DNA of 64,000 nt from Ficedula albicollis (GCF_000247815.1 NC_021692.1:5920917-5984916), one strand, 5' to 3'; positions 1 through 11,660 are shown, counted from the stretch's first letter. Notes: generated from the sequence alone by a model not told the origin. Translations and numbers: made by a program.

Positions 1-544
1 CACCCAGTAAAACCCATTTAAACCTCTGGAGAACAGCAGTGGAGCTGCTGAGGTGAGGGTTCATCTCCTCTGCTGCTCTCCCAGTGCAACAGAAACACCC
101 TGAGAGCCCCAGGCTGCTCTCTGGGCTCGGCCTTTTCTGGTTTTGCTTCTCAAGAGCCAAACAGAGCAGTGCTGCTCCAGCTCCTCCGGTAATTAGGGAC
201 TTTGTGGGTAGGAAAGCATTTCCTGCTCGCAGCATTGCGATGAAGATCCTCGTTCCATTCTTAGCCTGTGCAGGGAATTCGATTCCTGCTTTCTGCAGCA
301 GGAGATTAACTCTGAGTTAGGAGGAGGAGAAAGTGGCCTTGCTTCATGAAATGGCCAAGGATGTAGAGGATAAAGGTGTTTTTAAACTTTTTTTTTCACT
401 AACTGCTGAAATAAGTGTGGAAAAGCCAGGGCTGTTCATGTTTCATGTATGTTCAAGCTGTGCCACGTGGCACTTTTAGGATTTTGGGAGGGGGTGTGTT
501 ATAGGATTCCATTTTGTGGAGTTTTAGGGCTCCAAGAGAGCCAT
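1..544. other. MXRA8 intronic sequence, nothing recognised
   Basis: This stretch lies upstream of the first recognisable MXRA8 exon. Its ORFs are short, give no family-like protein, and have no flanking splice signals that would make an exon. The MXRA8 signal peptide and first Ig domain are not seen here, so they should lie to the left of the window. Confidence 0.5.
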
Positions 545-1232
545 CTCAGGTGTGCCTGGCTGTCCTTGACACCTGGAACTCAGGATTCCAGGGTCTGAGA
601 ATAATCTCAGATGTTTCCTTGACACTAGAATAATCTCAGGTGTGTCCCTGACACCTGGAATTCAGGATTCCAGGATCTAAGAATAATCTCAGGTGTGTCC
701 CTGACACCTGGAATTCAGGATTCCAGGATCTAAGAATAATCTCAGGTGTGTCCCTGACACCTGGAATTCAGGATTCCAGGCTCTGGGAGCAATCTCAAAT
801 GTTTCCCTGACACCTGGAATTCAGGATTCCAGGATCTAAGAATAATCTCAGGTGTGTCCCTGACACCTGGAATTCAGGATTCCAGGATCTAAGAATAATC
901 TCAGGTGTGTCCCTGACACCTGGAATTCAGGATTCCAGGATCTAAGAATAATCTCAGGTGTGTCCCTGACACCTGGAATTCAGGATTCCAGGATCTAAGA
1001 ATAATCTCAGGTGTGTCCCTGACACCTGGAATTCAGGATTCCAGGATCTAAGAATAATCTCAGGTGTGTCCCTGACACCTGGAATTCAGGATTCCAGGCT
1101 CTGGGAGCAATCTCATGTGTCTCTGGCTGTCCCTCATATGTGGAATTCAGGATTCCAGGATCTAAGAATAATCTCAGGTGTGTCCCTGACACCTGGAATT
1201 CAGGATTCCAGGCTCTGGGAGCAATCTCAGTT
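545..1232. repeat. 53-bp tandem repeat in MXRA8 intron
   Basis: About a dozen head-to-tail units each contain a GGAATTCAGGATTCCAGG core followed by TCTAAGAATAATCTCAGG. The spacing between successive units is 53 bp, for example from 673 to 726. Several central units are almost identical and the outer ones are more diverged, as expected for an array that expands by unequal exchange. Short ORFs across it are by-products of the repeat. Confidence 0.9.
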
Positions 1233-1457
1233 GTTCCTGGGTATCCTCGACCCTTGGCTTCGAGTCAGATTTTCACATCAGCCGCCTCCATGAGATTGTG
1301 GCGTGCGACAGGCTATTGTCCTAAAATTTTGCTGATTTTGGCCAAGGAAAGCAAACCTGGGAAAGAAACCTAAATCCATCATGTGAGAAAAAAACGGGGC
1401 AGGTGGGGAAAAAAAAAAAACAAACAAAAACCCCTCCAAGGTGCGTTTTCCCTCCAG

Positions 1458-1913
1458 GCGAGCCGGGCAGCGAGTACTGGGACGGCGAGAAGCCGGTGCT
1501 GGTGGCGCCGCAGGGCAGCACGGTGACCCTGCCGTGCGTGAACCGGCAGCACGTCTGGACGGAGCGGCACAGCGAGGAGGAGCAGCAGGTGGTGCACTGG
1601 GACCGGCAGGCGCCCGGGGTGCCGCAGGACCGCGCCGACCGCCTGGTGGACCTGTACGCGTCGGGCGAGCGCCGCTCCTACGGGCCGCAGTTCGTGCGGC
1701 AGAAGATGAACGTGAGCCGCCGCGCCTTCGCCCTCGGCGACTTCTCGCTGCGCATCGCGCAGCTGGAGAGCGCCGACGAAGGGACCTACTCGTGCCACCT
1801 GCACCACCACTACTGCGGGCTGCACGAGCGCAGGATCTACCGGGTGACCGTCACCGAGCCGCGCAGCGAGAGCGGGGCGGGGAACGGCACCGGCAGCCGC
1901 GCGCCGCCCGCGG
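1458..1913 (+). CDS. MXRA8: MXRA8 exon encoding the second Ig V-type domain
   Basis: This exon encodes the membrane-proximal Ig domain of MXRA8 (limitrin, DICAM), a type I cell-surface adhesion protein that works in cell-matrix and cell-cell contact and is also the known entry receptor for several arthritogenic alphaviruses in mammals. The translation has the family hallmarks: YWDGEK near the start, the first Ig cysteine in [27 protein letters not shown], and the second cysteine in DEGTYSC followed by [13 protein letters not shown]. Two N-glycosylation sequons are visible, NVS and NGT. The acceptor is a pyrimidine tract plus CAG ending at 1457 and the donor is GTGAGC at 1914. The 456-bp exon enters and leaves in phase 1 and joins the transmembrane exon in frame. 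The 3' end is very GC-rich. The ORF extends further left and right only by reading into introns. The assignment is secure. Confidence 0.95.
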
Positions 1914-2018
1914 GTGAGCGGGCTCTGCTGCTTGCAGGACATCCCGCTGGGGGAAAAAAAAAACACAACAGATTATTTGCTTTTGTTTAGATGAAATTGT
2001 GGGATTTCTTTGTCACAG

Positions 2019-5000
2019 AGGAAGGGGGTGAACAGCACCAACAGCCTGGCCCTAGCTGCAGGTGAGCGGGCTCTGCTGCTTGCAGGAAATCCCGCTGGGG
2101 AAAAAAAAAACAAACAGATTATTTGCTTTTGTTTAGATGAAATTGTGGGATTTCTTTGTCACAGAGGAAGGGGGTGAACAGCACCAACAGCCTGGCCCTA
2201 GCTGCAGGTGAGCGGGCTCTGCTGCTTGCAGGAAATCCCGCTGGGGAAAAAAAAAACAAACAGATTATTTGCTTTTGTTTAGATGAAATTGTGGGATTTC
2301 TTTGTCACAGAGGAAGGGGGTGAACAGCACCAACAGCCTGGCCCTAGCTGCAGGTGAGCGGGCTCTGCTGCTTGCAGGAAATCCCGCTGGGGAAAAAAAA
2401 AACAAACAGATTATTTGCTTTTGTTTAGATGAAATTGTGGGATTTCTTTGTCACAGAGGAAGGGGGTGAACAGCACCAACAGCCTGGCCCTAGCTGCAGG
2501 TGAGCGGGCTCTGCTGCTTGCAGGAAATCCCGCTGGGGAAAAAAAAAACAAACAGATTATTTGCTTTTGTTTAGATGAAATTGTGGGATTTCTTTGTCAC
2601 AGAGGAAGGGGGTGAACAGCACCAACAGCCTGGCTCTAGCTGCAGGTGAGCGGGCTCTGCTGTTTGCAGGAAATCCCGCTGGGGAAAAAAAAAACAAACA
2701 GATTATTTGCTTTTGTTTAGATGAAATTGTGGGATTTCTTTGTCACAGAGGAAGGGGGTGAACAGCACCAACAGCCTGTCCCTAGCTGCAGGTGAGCGGG
2801 CTCTGCTGCTTGCAGGAAATCCCGCTGGGAAAAGCCACATTTCCTTTAAGCTGGATATAATAATGGGATGTCTTTGTCACAGAGGAAGGTGATGAACAGC
2901 ACCTGCTGCAGGTGAGCGGTCCTAGGTTTGCAGGAAATCCCGCTGGGAAGAGCCAGATTATTTCTTTTTATTTGGATAAATTCCTCTCTTACAGAGGAAG
3001 GGTGTGAACATCACCACCAACAGCACGGCCCTAGCTGCAGGTGAGCAGGCTCTGCTGTTTGCATGAAATCCTGCTGGGAAAAGCCAGATTCTCTCCCTTT
3101 AGTTGGATAAAATAATGGGATTCCTCTGTCACAGAGGAAAGTGGTGAACCTCACCTGTGGCCCCCTTAATTGGATAAAATAGTGGCATTTCTCTGTCACA
3201 GAGGAAGGGGGTGAACCTTATCACCAACAGCCTGGCCCCAGCTGCAGGTGAGTGGTCTCACCTGTTAGCAGAAAATCCCGCTGGGAAAAGCCAGATCCTC
3301 TCCCTTTAGCTGGATAAATTCCTCTGTCACAGAGGGAGGGGGTGAACAGCACCGCCAGCAGCCTGGCCCCAGCTGCAGGTGAGCAGGCTCTGCTGTTTGC
3401 AGGAAATCCTGCTGGGAAAAGCCAGATTCTCTCCCTTTAGCTGGATAAAATAATGGGATTCCTCTGTCACAGAGGGAGAGGAAGATGGTGAACCTGTGGC
3501 CTCAGCTGCAGGTGAGCTGTCTGTGCTGTTTGCAGGAAATCCCACTGGGAAAAACCAGACTCTCTCCCTTTAGTTGGATAAAATCATGAGATCCCTCTGT
3601 CACAGAGGGAGAGGAAGGTGGGGAACATCACCACACACAGCACAGCCCCAGCTGCAGGAGAGTGGGCTCTGCTGCTGAGAGTTTGTAGGAAATCCTGCTG
3701 GGAAAAGCCAGGTTCTTTCCTTTTAGTTAGATGAAACTGTGGGATTTCTCTGCCCCAGAGAAATGTGGTGAGCCTCACCTGTGGCCCCTTTAATTGGATG
3801 AAATAGTGGGATTTCTCTGTCACAGAGGAAGGGGGTGAATGAACATCATCACCAACAGCCTGGCCCCAGCTGCAGGTGAGTGGTCTCACCTGTTAGCAGA
3901 AAATCCCGCTGGGAAAAGCCAGATCCTCTCCCTTTAGCTGGATAAATTCCTCTGTCACAGAGGGAGGGGGTGAACAGCACCGCCAGCAGCCTGGCCCCAG
4001 CTGCAGGTGAGCAGGCTCTGCTGTTTGCAGGAAATCCTGCTGGGAAAAGCCAGATTCTCTCCCTTTAGTTGGATAAAATAATGGGATTCCTCTGTCACAG
4101 AGGGAGAGGAAGATGGTGAACCTGTGGCCTCAGCTGCAGGTGAGCTGTCTGTGCTGTTTGCAGGAAATCCCACTGGGAAAAACCAGACTCTCTCCCTTTA
4201 GTTGGATAAAATCATGAGATCCCTCTGTCACAGAGGGAGAGGAAGGTGGGGAACATCACCACACACAGCACAGCCCCAGCTGCAGGAGAGTGGGCTCTGC
4301 TGCTGAGAGTTTGTAGGAAATCCTGCTGGGAAAAGCCAGGTTCTTTCCTTTTAGTTAGATGAAACTGTGGGATTTCTCTGCCCCAGAGAAATGTGGTGAG
4401 CCTCACCTGTGGCCCCTTTAATTGGATGAAATAGTGGGATTTCTCTGTCACAGAGGAAGGGGGTGAATGAACATCATCACCAACAGCCTGGCCCCAGCTG
4501 CAGGTGAGTGGTCTCACCTGTTAGCAGAAAATCCCGCTGGGAAAAGCCAGATCCTCTCCCTTTAGCTGGATAAATTCCTCTGTCACAGAGGGAGGGGGTG
4601 AACAGCACCGCCAGCAGCCTGGCCCCAGCTGCAGGTGAGCAGGCTCTGCTGTTTGCAGGAAATCCTGCTGGGAAAAGCCAGATTCTCTCCCTTTAGCTGG
4701 ATAAAATAATGGGATTCCTCTGTCACAGAGGGAGAGGAAGATGGTGAACCTGTGGCCTCAGCTGCAGGTGAGCTGTCTGTGCTGTTTGCAGGAAATCCCA
4801 CTGGGAAAAACCAGACTCTCTCCCTTTAGTTGGATAAAATCATGAGATCCCTCTGTCACAGAGGGAGAGGAAGGTGGGGAACATCACCACACACAGCACA
4901 GCCCCAGCTGCAGGAGAGTGGGCTCTGCTGCTGAGAGTTTGTAGGAAATCCTGCTGGGAAAAGCCAGGTTCTTTCCTTTTAGTTAGATGAAACTGTGGGA

Positions 5001-5230
5001 TTTCTCTGCCCCAGAGAAATGTGGTGAGCCTCACCTGTGGCCCCTTTAATTGGATGAAATAGTGGGATTTCTCTGTCACAGAGGAAGGGGGTGAATGAAC
5101 ATCATCACCAACAGCCTGGCCCCAGCTGCAGGTGAGCAGTCCTGGCTTTGCAGGAAATCCCGCTGGGAAAAGCCACATTCTTTCCTATTAGTTGGATGAA
5201 ATTGTGGGATTTCTCTGACACAGGAGGAGA
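2019..5230. repeat. Tandem array derived from the 3' end of the MXRA8 Ig2 exon
   Basis: The array begins with six nearly identical 146-bp units (2019 to about 2820). It continues as diverged units of about 110-145 bp and ends with three copies of a 628-bp higher-order repeat. Each unit has an acceptor-like CTTTGTCACAG, then about 29-46 bases ending in CTGCAG, then a donor-like GTGAGC/GTGAGT. The segment before the donor aligns codon by codon with the end of the real exon: NSTNSLALAA against [10 protein letters not shown]. The intron start that follows it (GGGCTCTGCTGCTTGCAGGA) is also copied. The array therefore arose by repeated duplication of the exon-intron border. Minus-strand ORFs across it are repeat shadows. 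Confidence 0.9.
3245..5128. repeat. Three copies of a 628-bp higher-order repeat
   Basis: Blocks starting near 3245, 3873 and 4501 repeat with an offset of exactly 628 bp and are almost identical. Each contains several of the smaller exon-end-derived units, including one degenerate donor (CTGCAGGAGAGTGG). The very high similarity points to recent amplification, or to assembly duplication of a real repeat. Confidence 0.9.
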
Positions 5231-7020
5231 GGAAGGTGGTGAACCTCACCTGTGGCCTCTCCTGTTGAGAGTTTGCAGGGAATTCTGCTGGAAAAAGCCA
5301 GACTCTCTCCCTTTGCTTGGATAAAATCTTGGATTGCTGTGCATAGTTTGTGGATGTGACTCCCTGTGCTGTGCTTCAGTTGCTGAGAAGCTGTTTTATA
5401 GATATATATATATTTATATATAGGTCATGGTTGGATCTTACAGGTCTTTTCCAAGATGGTTCATTCTGTGGGTTTTTCAGAGAGGGATTTTCCACACTGT
5501 GAGAAGCATCCACAGCTGATCCTTGGGGCTCTGAAGAGCTCAGCCCCAGCTCACCCCAAGCTGTTTCCATCAGCTGGAGCTGCACTGGGGCACTGAGGAT
5601 GCTGTGGGGTTGATTTTAACTTTTATATTTAGAACCCTGCAGTTCTTTAGTGTAGAACTCTAAACTCCACGTACAGTGTGGGCTCAGCTTCCCCATTTTG
5701 CTCAGACACAACAATTCCTCTCCAAGGGAATCAAGGACACCTCACTGCCTCAGACCCCGAGAGATGGAAACAGAAATGAGGTTCAGTCCCCCTTTTGCAG
5801 CTCCTGGCCCCTCTGCCCCAGAGTTCTGCACTGCTGACAGCCCTGAGCTGGTTTGGTTTGTATTTTTGTGCAGTTTCTCCCCCCTTTGCACGGATGTTTA
5901 GGCTGTGCAAGGTGCCAGACCACGCAGAATCAACCACCAGGAATTTTCCTCCACCCTTCAGCTTTTTTTTTTTTTTTTGGTGTGTGTATGTGTGCCATAA
6001 ACCAGTTTTCATATTTTCCACTGCACTGAGCTTTCATCTGTCAGCCTGTCCAAACTGAAAACCATCACCCTTCATTCAGGCAGAAAAAGAAAACAAAAAT
6101 CCCAAGTTTAGGGGTTTTTTAAAAGTCTTTTGGGTATAGTTCTTTATTAACACTTTAAAATATTCATTGTGTTTTAATATTTATTGGCTGTTGAATATAG
6201 AATTTTGATTTGCTTCATACATTCTTAAAGAGATTTATTTTCCTGTAGAAACTGGCTTTTTCAAGTCATAAAGAGCTAAACTTTTTCCCTGGGGCTAAGG
6301 TTGGTGTCCAGAAAGTCCAGGCAGTGCTGGGAAGAGGTGGCTGGAGATCAGAACATCCAAATATCAGAGTTCCTGCACACAACCCTCGAGCTTTATCCAC
6401 AAATGGATGTTTCCAGAGTAGCTTGCTCAGAAATTTATTCCTCTCTTTCTGTAATGCAGAGTTCATACTCTTAATACAATGGCTTTGAAATTAAATACAG
6501 AAATTTGAGCCTTAAAAATCGAACTTATAGAGAAATACTGTTTTTCCAATATACAGAAAGGAAATTTTGGCTCAGATTAAATTTTATAATTGAAATGATG
6601 GTCCTAGAAATGGTCCTGATTGATAATTTGAGAAATGTAAACTAGAAATCTATTCCAATGATGGTCCTAGAAATGGTCCTGATTGATAATTTGAGAAATG
6701 TAAACTAGAAATCTATTCCAATTTGGTTTACAGGGAAAGCTCAAATACTGATAAACTTGCAAGCTTCTTCTTTAAAGGAATTTAAAACTTATTTATTCAT
6801 ATTGAGGGCATTGCAAATACTTAGAAGCTGTTTTTTTTTTTTTTTAATAATTAACTATAGGAAAATTAAAACTCAGAGATTTTTTTACTCAGGGTTTGCT
6901 CTGCAGCTGAACAATCTGTTGTGTCTCATGATGAGTGCTAAAATTTTAGCAAACCTTTGGTGGGTTTGTGGGGAGCTCTCTGCTTTTTCCAGCAGAAGGA
7001 TTTGGTCCTTGGCACTTGGG
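5231..7020. other. MXRA8 intron, mostly unique sequence
   Basis: This is AT-richer non-coding sequence. It contains a short AT-rich alternating tract near 5400-5425, a T run near 5961 and the 63-bp direct repeat listed separately. I see no exon with matching splice sites. ORFs here are short and unlike any family I know. Confidence 0.6.
6596..6721. repeat. 63-bp perfect direct repeat, two copies
   Basis: The segment beginning GATGGTCCTAGAAATGGTCC occurs twice back to back with an offset of 63 bp and no visible mismatch, so the duplication is recent. Confidence 0.9.
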
Positions 7021-7349
7021 GAAAGTCATGTTAAGTTTTTTTTTCCCTCACCACCATTAGGATTTATTTTTCAGTGTCCTGGGAGTGAATTTGGGGCAGG
7101 TGGGTGTGCGATGTGCTGAGAGATCAGATGTTGGTTAGAGAATAAACCTTCCTCAGCTGGTTTAAACTCGGGTTTAGGGTGAGGAGGGGTCTGTGTGATC
7201 TCATGAGGATGAGGTGACTGAGCTGTCCCCCTGTGCCTCAGTTTCCCCAGTTATTTATAAAATGGGATCTATCCCATTGCCCAAAGTTATTAAACCTCTG
7301 TTTGCACAGGTTTTTTGGTGGTTTTTTTTGTTTTGGGGTTTTTTTTGTG

Positions 7350-7385
<36 letters not shown>

Positions 7386-8715
7386 TTTTTGCCTAAAGTT
7401 TAACCCACCTCTGTCTTGCAGCACTGTGGGAAAGCAAAAATCCAGGAATAGAATTCCCTTCTCATGCTGGCAGAAAGGAGGCAGGGCTGTGACAGAGCAG
7501 AGCTGTCACCAGTGCTGTTTGCAGCTTTGCAAGTGGCTTTCTGGGTTGGAATTGATAATTTTTCGTTTGGCAGGGCTGAAATTCCATGGTTTTTCCAGCA
7601 CTGGGCATCTGGAAATGCCAGAAAGGCAGAGTGCTGCTGGAGTGGAGCATGGGGCCACCAGAACAGAGCATCTTCCTCAAACTTTTTTGATTTTTTTAAA
7701 TGCCTGTTGGGATTAGCAAAGAATCAGCTCTGGTTTCAGAGTGTTTATTTCAATCCACTCTGGCCTAATTTGATTTTGTTTTCACTGGGTTGGTGTTTTT
7801 AAACCAAACTGCCCAAAAAATCTGGAAGCAGTCCCTGAGGGAAATGTCAGAGCACATCTGCTAAAGGGCACTGTGGCTTTTGAGGTATTTCCCCCCATTT
7901 TCCCCTAATTCCCTCTGGGGGAACTCCCAGGGCAATGGGAGGTGAAGGTTCCATCCTGTTCTTCCTGGTGCTCTGTGAGAATTCCCTGTGAGGGGTGAAG
8001 GTGCCATTTCAGCTCTGTTTTGAAGGAAAAAAACCAAAATTCTTCCAGCACAGTCTTGAGGGATTCCATCCATGCCTGGGCTGCCTTTCTCCATTCCTCT
8101 GCAAGCAGAGAACTCACTTCCTCTTTACATGTGTAAAACATTGACCCATTTATTTAAGATCTAAAAATAATAATAATTAAAAAAAAAAAGTTCCAGCTAA
8201 AAGTTTTGAATTGAATACTCTTCAATTCTCCACTTCCCTGTGCTGTGGGACAGAAATCCTGCTGCACCCACAAAAAGAATGGAATTTTGGCTTTCCTCTG
8301 TGGTTTTCTTTTTTTTATTTATTTTATTTTATCAATTTTTATTTCATTTCAAAGGAAGCTCATTTTTTTTGGCACTGAAAACTTTTCCCACTCCATAAAT
8401 TAGAGCCCTTGGCAAGGAGGGGAACCACCTTTCAATTCAGAATTTCTCCCTGACCATTCCCACCTTGACAGTCACAATTTCTCTGCAGTGATCCCTTGCT
8501 TTCCTTCCCTCAGATCCCAACGTGGTCAGGGGCCACAATGTCATCAATGTCATCATCCCTGAGAGCAGGCTGCACTTTTTCCAGCAGCTGGGATACATCC
8601 TGGCCACTCTGCTGCTCTTCCTCATCCTCCTCATCATCGTGGTCCTGGTCACACGCAGGCGCCGGCAGAGAGGTGAGTGCAGGGGCAAAGCTGCAAAAAA
8701 AATTCCTGCAAGGAG
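7021..8715. repeat. 1.7-kb direct duplication, copy 1 (contains transmembrane exon)
   Basis: This segment is repeated at 8929-10630. The offset is 1908 bp at the left end and 1915 bp at the exon, the change coming from homopolymer length. Base differences are few, for example GTGCGATG versus GTGAGATG and AGTCACAA versus AGTCAGAA. The two copies are separated by about 210 bp of minisatellite. It is either a recent tandem duplication or two haplotypes kept side by side by the assembler. Confidence 0.95.
8514..8672 (+). CDS. MXRA8: MXRA8 transmembrane exon, copy 1
   Basis: This exon encodes the juxtamembrane segment and single transmembrane helix of MXRA8. It contains [14 protein letters not shown], which is highly conserved in the family, then [20 protein letters not shown] as the membrane helix and a basic stop-transfer cluster TRRRRQR. 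The acceptor is TTCCCTCAG ending at 8513 and the donor GTGAGT begins at 8673. At 159 bp it is divisible by three and both ends are in phase 1, so it joins the Ig2 exon (GAT codon across the junction) and the exon at 11877 in frame. An equally intact copy lies at 10429-10587; from sequence alone I cannot tell which is used. Confidence 0.92.
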
Positions 8716-8928
8716 CAGGGATCCCCTCCTGGGACATTGTCCTGCAAAAAATTCCTGCAGGGAGCAGGGATCCTGCAAAAAATTCCTGCAGGGAACAGGG
8801 ATCCCATCCTGGGATATTTATCCTGCAAATAATTCCTACAAGGAACAGGGATCCTGCAAATAATTCCTGCAGGGAACAGGGATCCTGCAAATAATTCCTA
8901 CAGGGAACAGGCATTCCCTCCTGGGATA
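8703..8928. repeat. Minisatellite between the duplicated transmembrane exons
   Basis: Tandem units of about 28 or 48 bp carry AATTCCTGCAGGGAACAGGG and sometimes ATCCCATCCTGGGATATTTA. It is the same family as the larger array at 10888-11555, with which copy 1 of the duplication would be continuous if the duplication were collapsed. Confidence 0.85.
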
Positions 8929-10630
8929 GAAAGTCATGTTAAGTTTTTTTTTCCCTCACCACCATTAGGATTTATTTTTCAGTGTCCTGGGAGTGAATTT
9001 GGGGCAGGTGGGTGTGAGATGTGCTGAGAGATCAGATGTTGGTTAGAGAATAAACCTTCCTCAGCTGGTTTAAACTCGGGTTTAGGGTGAGGAGGGGTCT
9101 GTGTGATCTCATGAGGATGAGGTGACTGAGCTGTCCCCCTGTGCCTCAGTTTCCCCAGTTATTTATAAAATGGGATCTATCCCATTGCCCAAAGTTATTA
9201 AACCTCTGTTTGCACAGGTTTTTTGGTGGTTTTTTTTGTTTTGGGGGTTTTTTTTGTGTTTTTTTTTTTTTTTTTTGTTTGTTTGGTTTGTTTTGGTTTT
9301 TTTTTGCCTAAAGTTTAACCCACCTCTGTCTTGCAGCACTGTGGGAAAGCAAAAATCCAGGAATAGAATTCCCTTCTCATGCTGGCAGAAAGGAGGCAGG
9401 GCTGTGACAGAGCAGAGCTGTCACCAGTGCTGTTTGCAGCTTTGCAAGTGGCTTTCTGGGTTGGAATTGATAATTTTTCGTTTGGCAGGGCTGAAATTCC
9501 ATGGTTTTTCCAGCACTGGGCATCTGGAAATGCCAGAAAAGCAGAGTGCTGCTGGAGTGGAGCATGGGGCCACCAGAACAGAGCATCTTCCTCAAACTTT
9601 TTTGATTTTTTTAAATGCCTGTTGGGATTAGCAAAGAATCAGCTCTGGTTTCAGAGTGTTTATTTCAATCCACTCTGGCCTGATTTGATTTTGTTTTCAC
9701 TGGGTTGGTGTTTTTAAACCAAACTGCCCAAAAAATCTGGAAGCAGTCCCTGAGGGAAATGTCAGAGCACATCTGCTAAAGGGCACTGTGGCTTTTGAGG
9801 TATTTCCCCCCATTTTCCCCTAATTCCCTCTGGGGGAACTCCCAGGGCAATGGGAGGTGAAGGTTCCATCCTGTTCTTCCTGGTGCTCTGTGAGAATTCC
9901 CTGTGAGGGGTGAAGGTGCCATTTCAGCTCTGTTTTGAAGGAAAAAAACCAAAATTCTTCCAGCACAGTCTTGAGGGATTCCATCCATGCCTGGGCTGCC
10001 TTTCTCCATTCCTCTGCAAGCAGAGAACTCACTTCCTCTTTACATGTGTAAAACATTGACCCATTTATTTAAGATCTAAAAATAATAATAATTAAAAAAA
10101 AAAAGTTCCAGCTAAAAGTTTTGAATTGAATACTCTTCAATTCTCCACTTCCCTGTGCTGTGGGACAGAAATCCTGCTGCACCCACAAAAAGAATGGAAT
10201 TTTGGCTTTCCTCTGTGGTTTTCTTTTTTTTATTTATTTTATTTTATCAATTTTTATTTCATTTCAAAGGAAGCTCATTTTTTTTGGCACTGAAAACTTT
10301 TCCCACTCCATAAATTAGAGCCCTTGGCAAGGAGGGGAACCACCTTTCAATTCAGAATTTCTCCCTGACCATTCCCACCTTGACAGTCAGAATTTCTCTG
10401 CAGTGATCCCTTGCTTTCCTTCCCTCAGATCCCAACGTGGTCAGGGGCCACAATGTCATCAATGTCATCATCCCTGAGAGCAGGCTGCACTTTTTCCAGC
10501 AGCTGGGATACATCCTGGCCACTCTGCTGCTCTTCCTCATCCTCCTCATCATCGTGGTCCTGGTCACACGCAGGCGCCGGCAGAGAGGTGAGTGCAGGGG
10601 CAAAGCTGCAAAAAAAATTCCTGCAAGGAG
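8929..10630. repeat. 1.7-kb direct duplication, copy 2
   Basis: This is the second copy of the segment at 7021-8715. It begins at GAAAGTCATG inside a truncated minisatellite unit and ends at CTGCAAGGAG. From there it continues into about 255 bp of unique sequence that is absent after copy 1. It includes a second intact transmembrane exon with identical splice sites. Confidence 0.95.
10429..10587 (+). CDS. MXRA8: MXRA8 transmembrane exon, copy 2 (duplicate)
   Basis: The reading frame, splice sites and encoded residues appear identical to the exon at 8514-8672: [14 protein letters not shown], one hydrophobic helix and a basic RRRRQR cluster. Because each copy is symmetric (phase 1 at both ends), inclusion of either one gives a normal protein. 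Inclusion of both would add a second membrane segment in frame. The single-copy state in other vertebrates and the very low divergence make an assembly duplication or very recent event likely. Confidence 0.8.
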
Positions 10631-10887
10631 TTTAACCTTCCAAAGTGATGAAAAAACACTTCAGACCCCTGAAAGCAGCAGTGAATGTCCAGCATTGGCT
10701 CCAAAACCTTACAGGAATCACAGGGACTTTGATCTCCCATCACTCCACCCCCTTCTACTTTCTGTTGTTTAAGATTTACCAAACCTTGCATCTCCTCACA
10801 TCAGAATTCACCTTTGTTTTGCTACAGGTAATCACCAAACGGTGATAAGAACAATAAAATTCCTAGGAAATCTCCCTGTGTCCTGGG

Positions 10888-11555
10888 ATATTTATCCTGC
10901 AAATAATTCCTACAAGGAACAGGGATCCTGCAAATAATTCCTGCAGGGAACAGGGATCCCCTCCTGGGACATTGTCCTGCAAATAATTCCTGCAGGGAAC
11001 AGGGATCCCCTCCTGGGACATTGTCCTGCAAATAATTCCTGCAGGGAACAGGGATCCCCTCCTGGGACATTGTCCTGCAAATAATTCCTGCAGGGAACAG
11101 GGATCCCCTCCTGGGACATTGTCCTGCAAATAATTCCTGCAGGGAACAGGGATCCCCAATAATTCCTGCAGGGAACAGGGATCCCATCCTAGGACGTGCA
11201 AAAAATTCCTGCAGGGAACAGGGATCCCATCCTGGGATGTTTATCCTGCAAAAAATTCCTGCAAGGAGCAGGGATCCTGCAAATAATTCCTGCAGGGAAT
11301 AGGGATCCCATCCTGGGATGTTTATCCTGCAAAAAATTCCTGCAAGGAGCAGGGATCCTGCAAATAATTCCTGCAGGGAACAGGGATCCCCTCCTGGGAC
11401 GTTTATCCTGAAAAAAAATTCCTGCAGGGAACAGGAATCCCCTCCTGGGATATTTATCCTGCAAGAAATTTCTACAAGGAACAGGGATTCCACTCCTGGG
11501 ACATTTATCCTGGAAAAAATTCCTGCAAGGAACAGGGATCCCCTCCTGGAAAACC
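10888..11555. repeat. Minisatellite in MXRA8 intron
   Basis: The tandem units are built from CCTGCAAATAATTCCTGCAG and GGATCCCCTCCTGGGACATT modules, with a full period of about 50 bp and some shorter units. It gives long minus-strand ORFs with repeated [16 protein letters not shown] peptides; these are repeat artefacts and not genes. Confidence 0.9.
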
Positions 11556-11606
11556 AGGAACTCACCCAGTGAGGCTGGAGTGGTGTAAAAATGTCCAGGC
11601 ATTGAT

Positions 11607-11660
11607 TTCATGGAATTGTTTGGGTTGGGAAAGAGCTCCAAGGTCATCAAGTCCAGGCTT
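11607..11660 (-). mobile_element. Short CR1 LINE 3'-end fragment
   Basis: The stretch CATGGAATTGTTTGGGTTGG followed by GAAAGAGCTCCAAGGTCATC resembles the 3' terminal part of chicken repeat 1 read in reverse. It is a small remnant without coding capacity, so the call is tentative. Confidence 0.6.

Noticed and set aside
1379..1966. 195-codon ORF on the minus strand of the MXRA8 Ig2 exon
   Set aside because: GC-rich shadow of the real exon. The + strand has the Ig family motifs and splice sites.
2019..2061. Calling the first array unit a genuine MXRA8 exon
   Set aside because: Its 43-base length shifts the frame, and the Ig2 exon joins the transmembrane exon in frame without it, matching the mammalian linker length.
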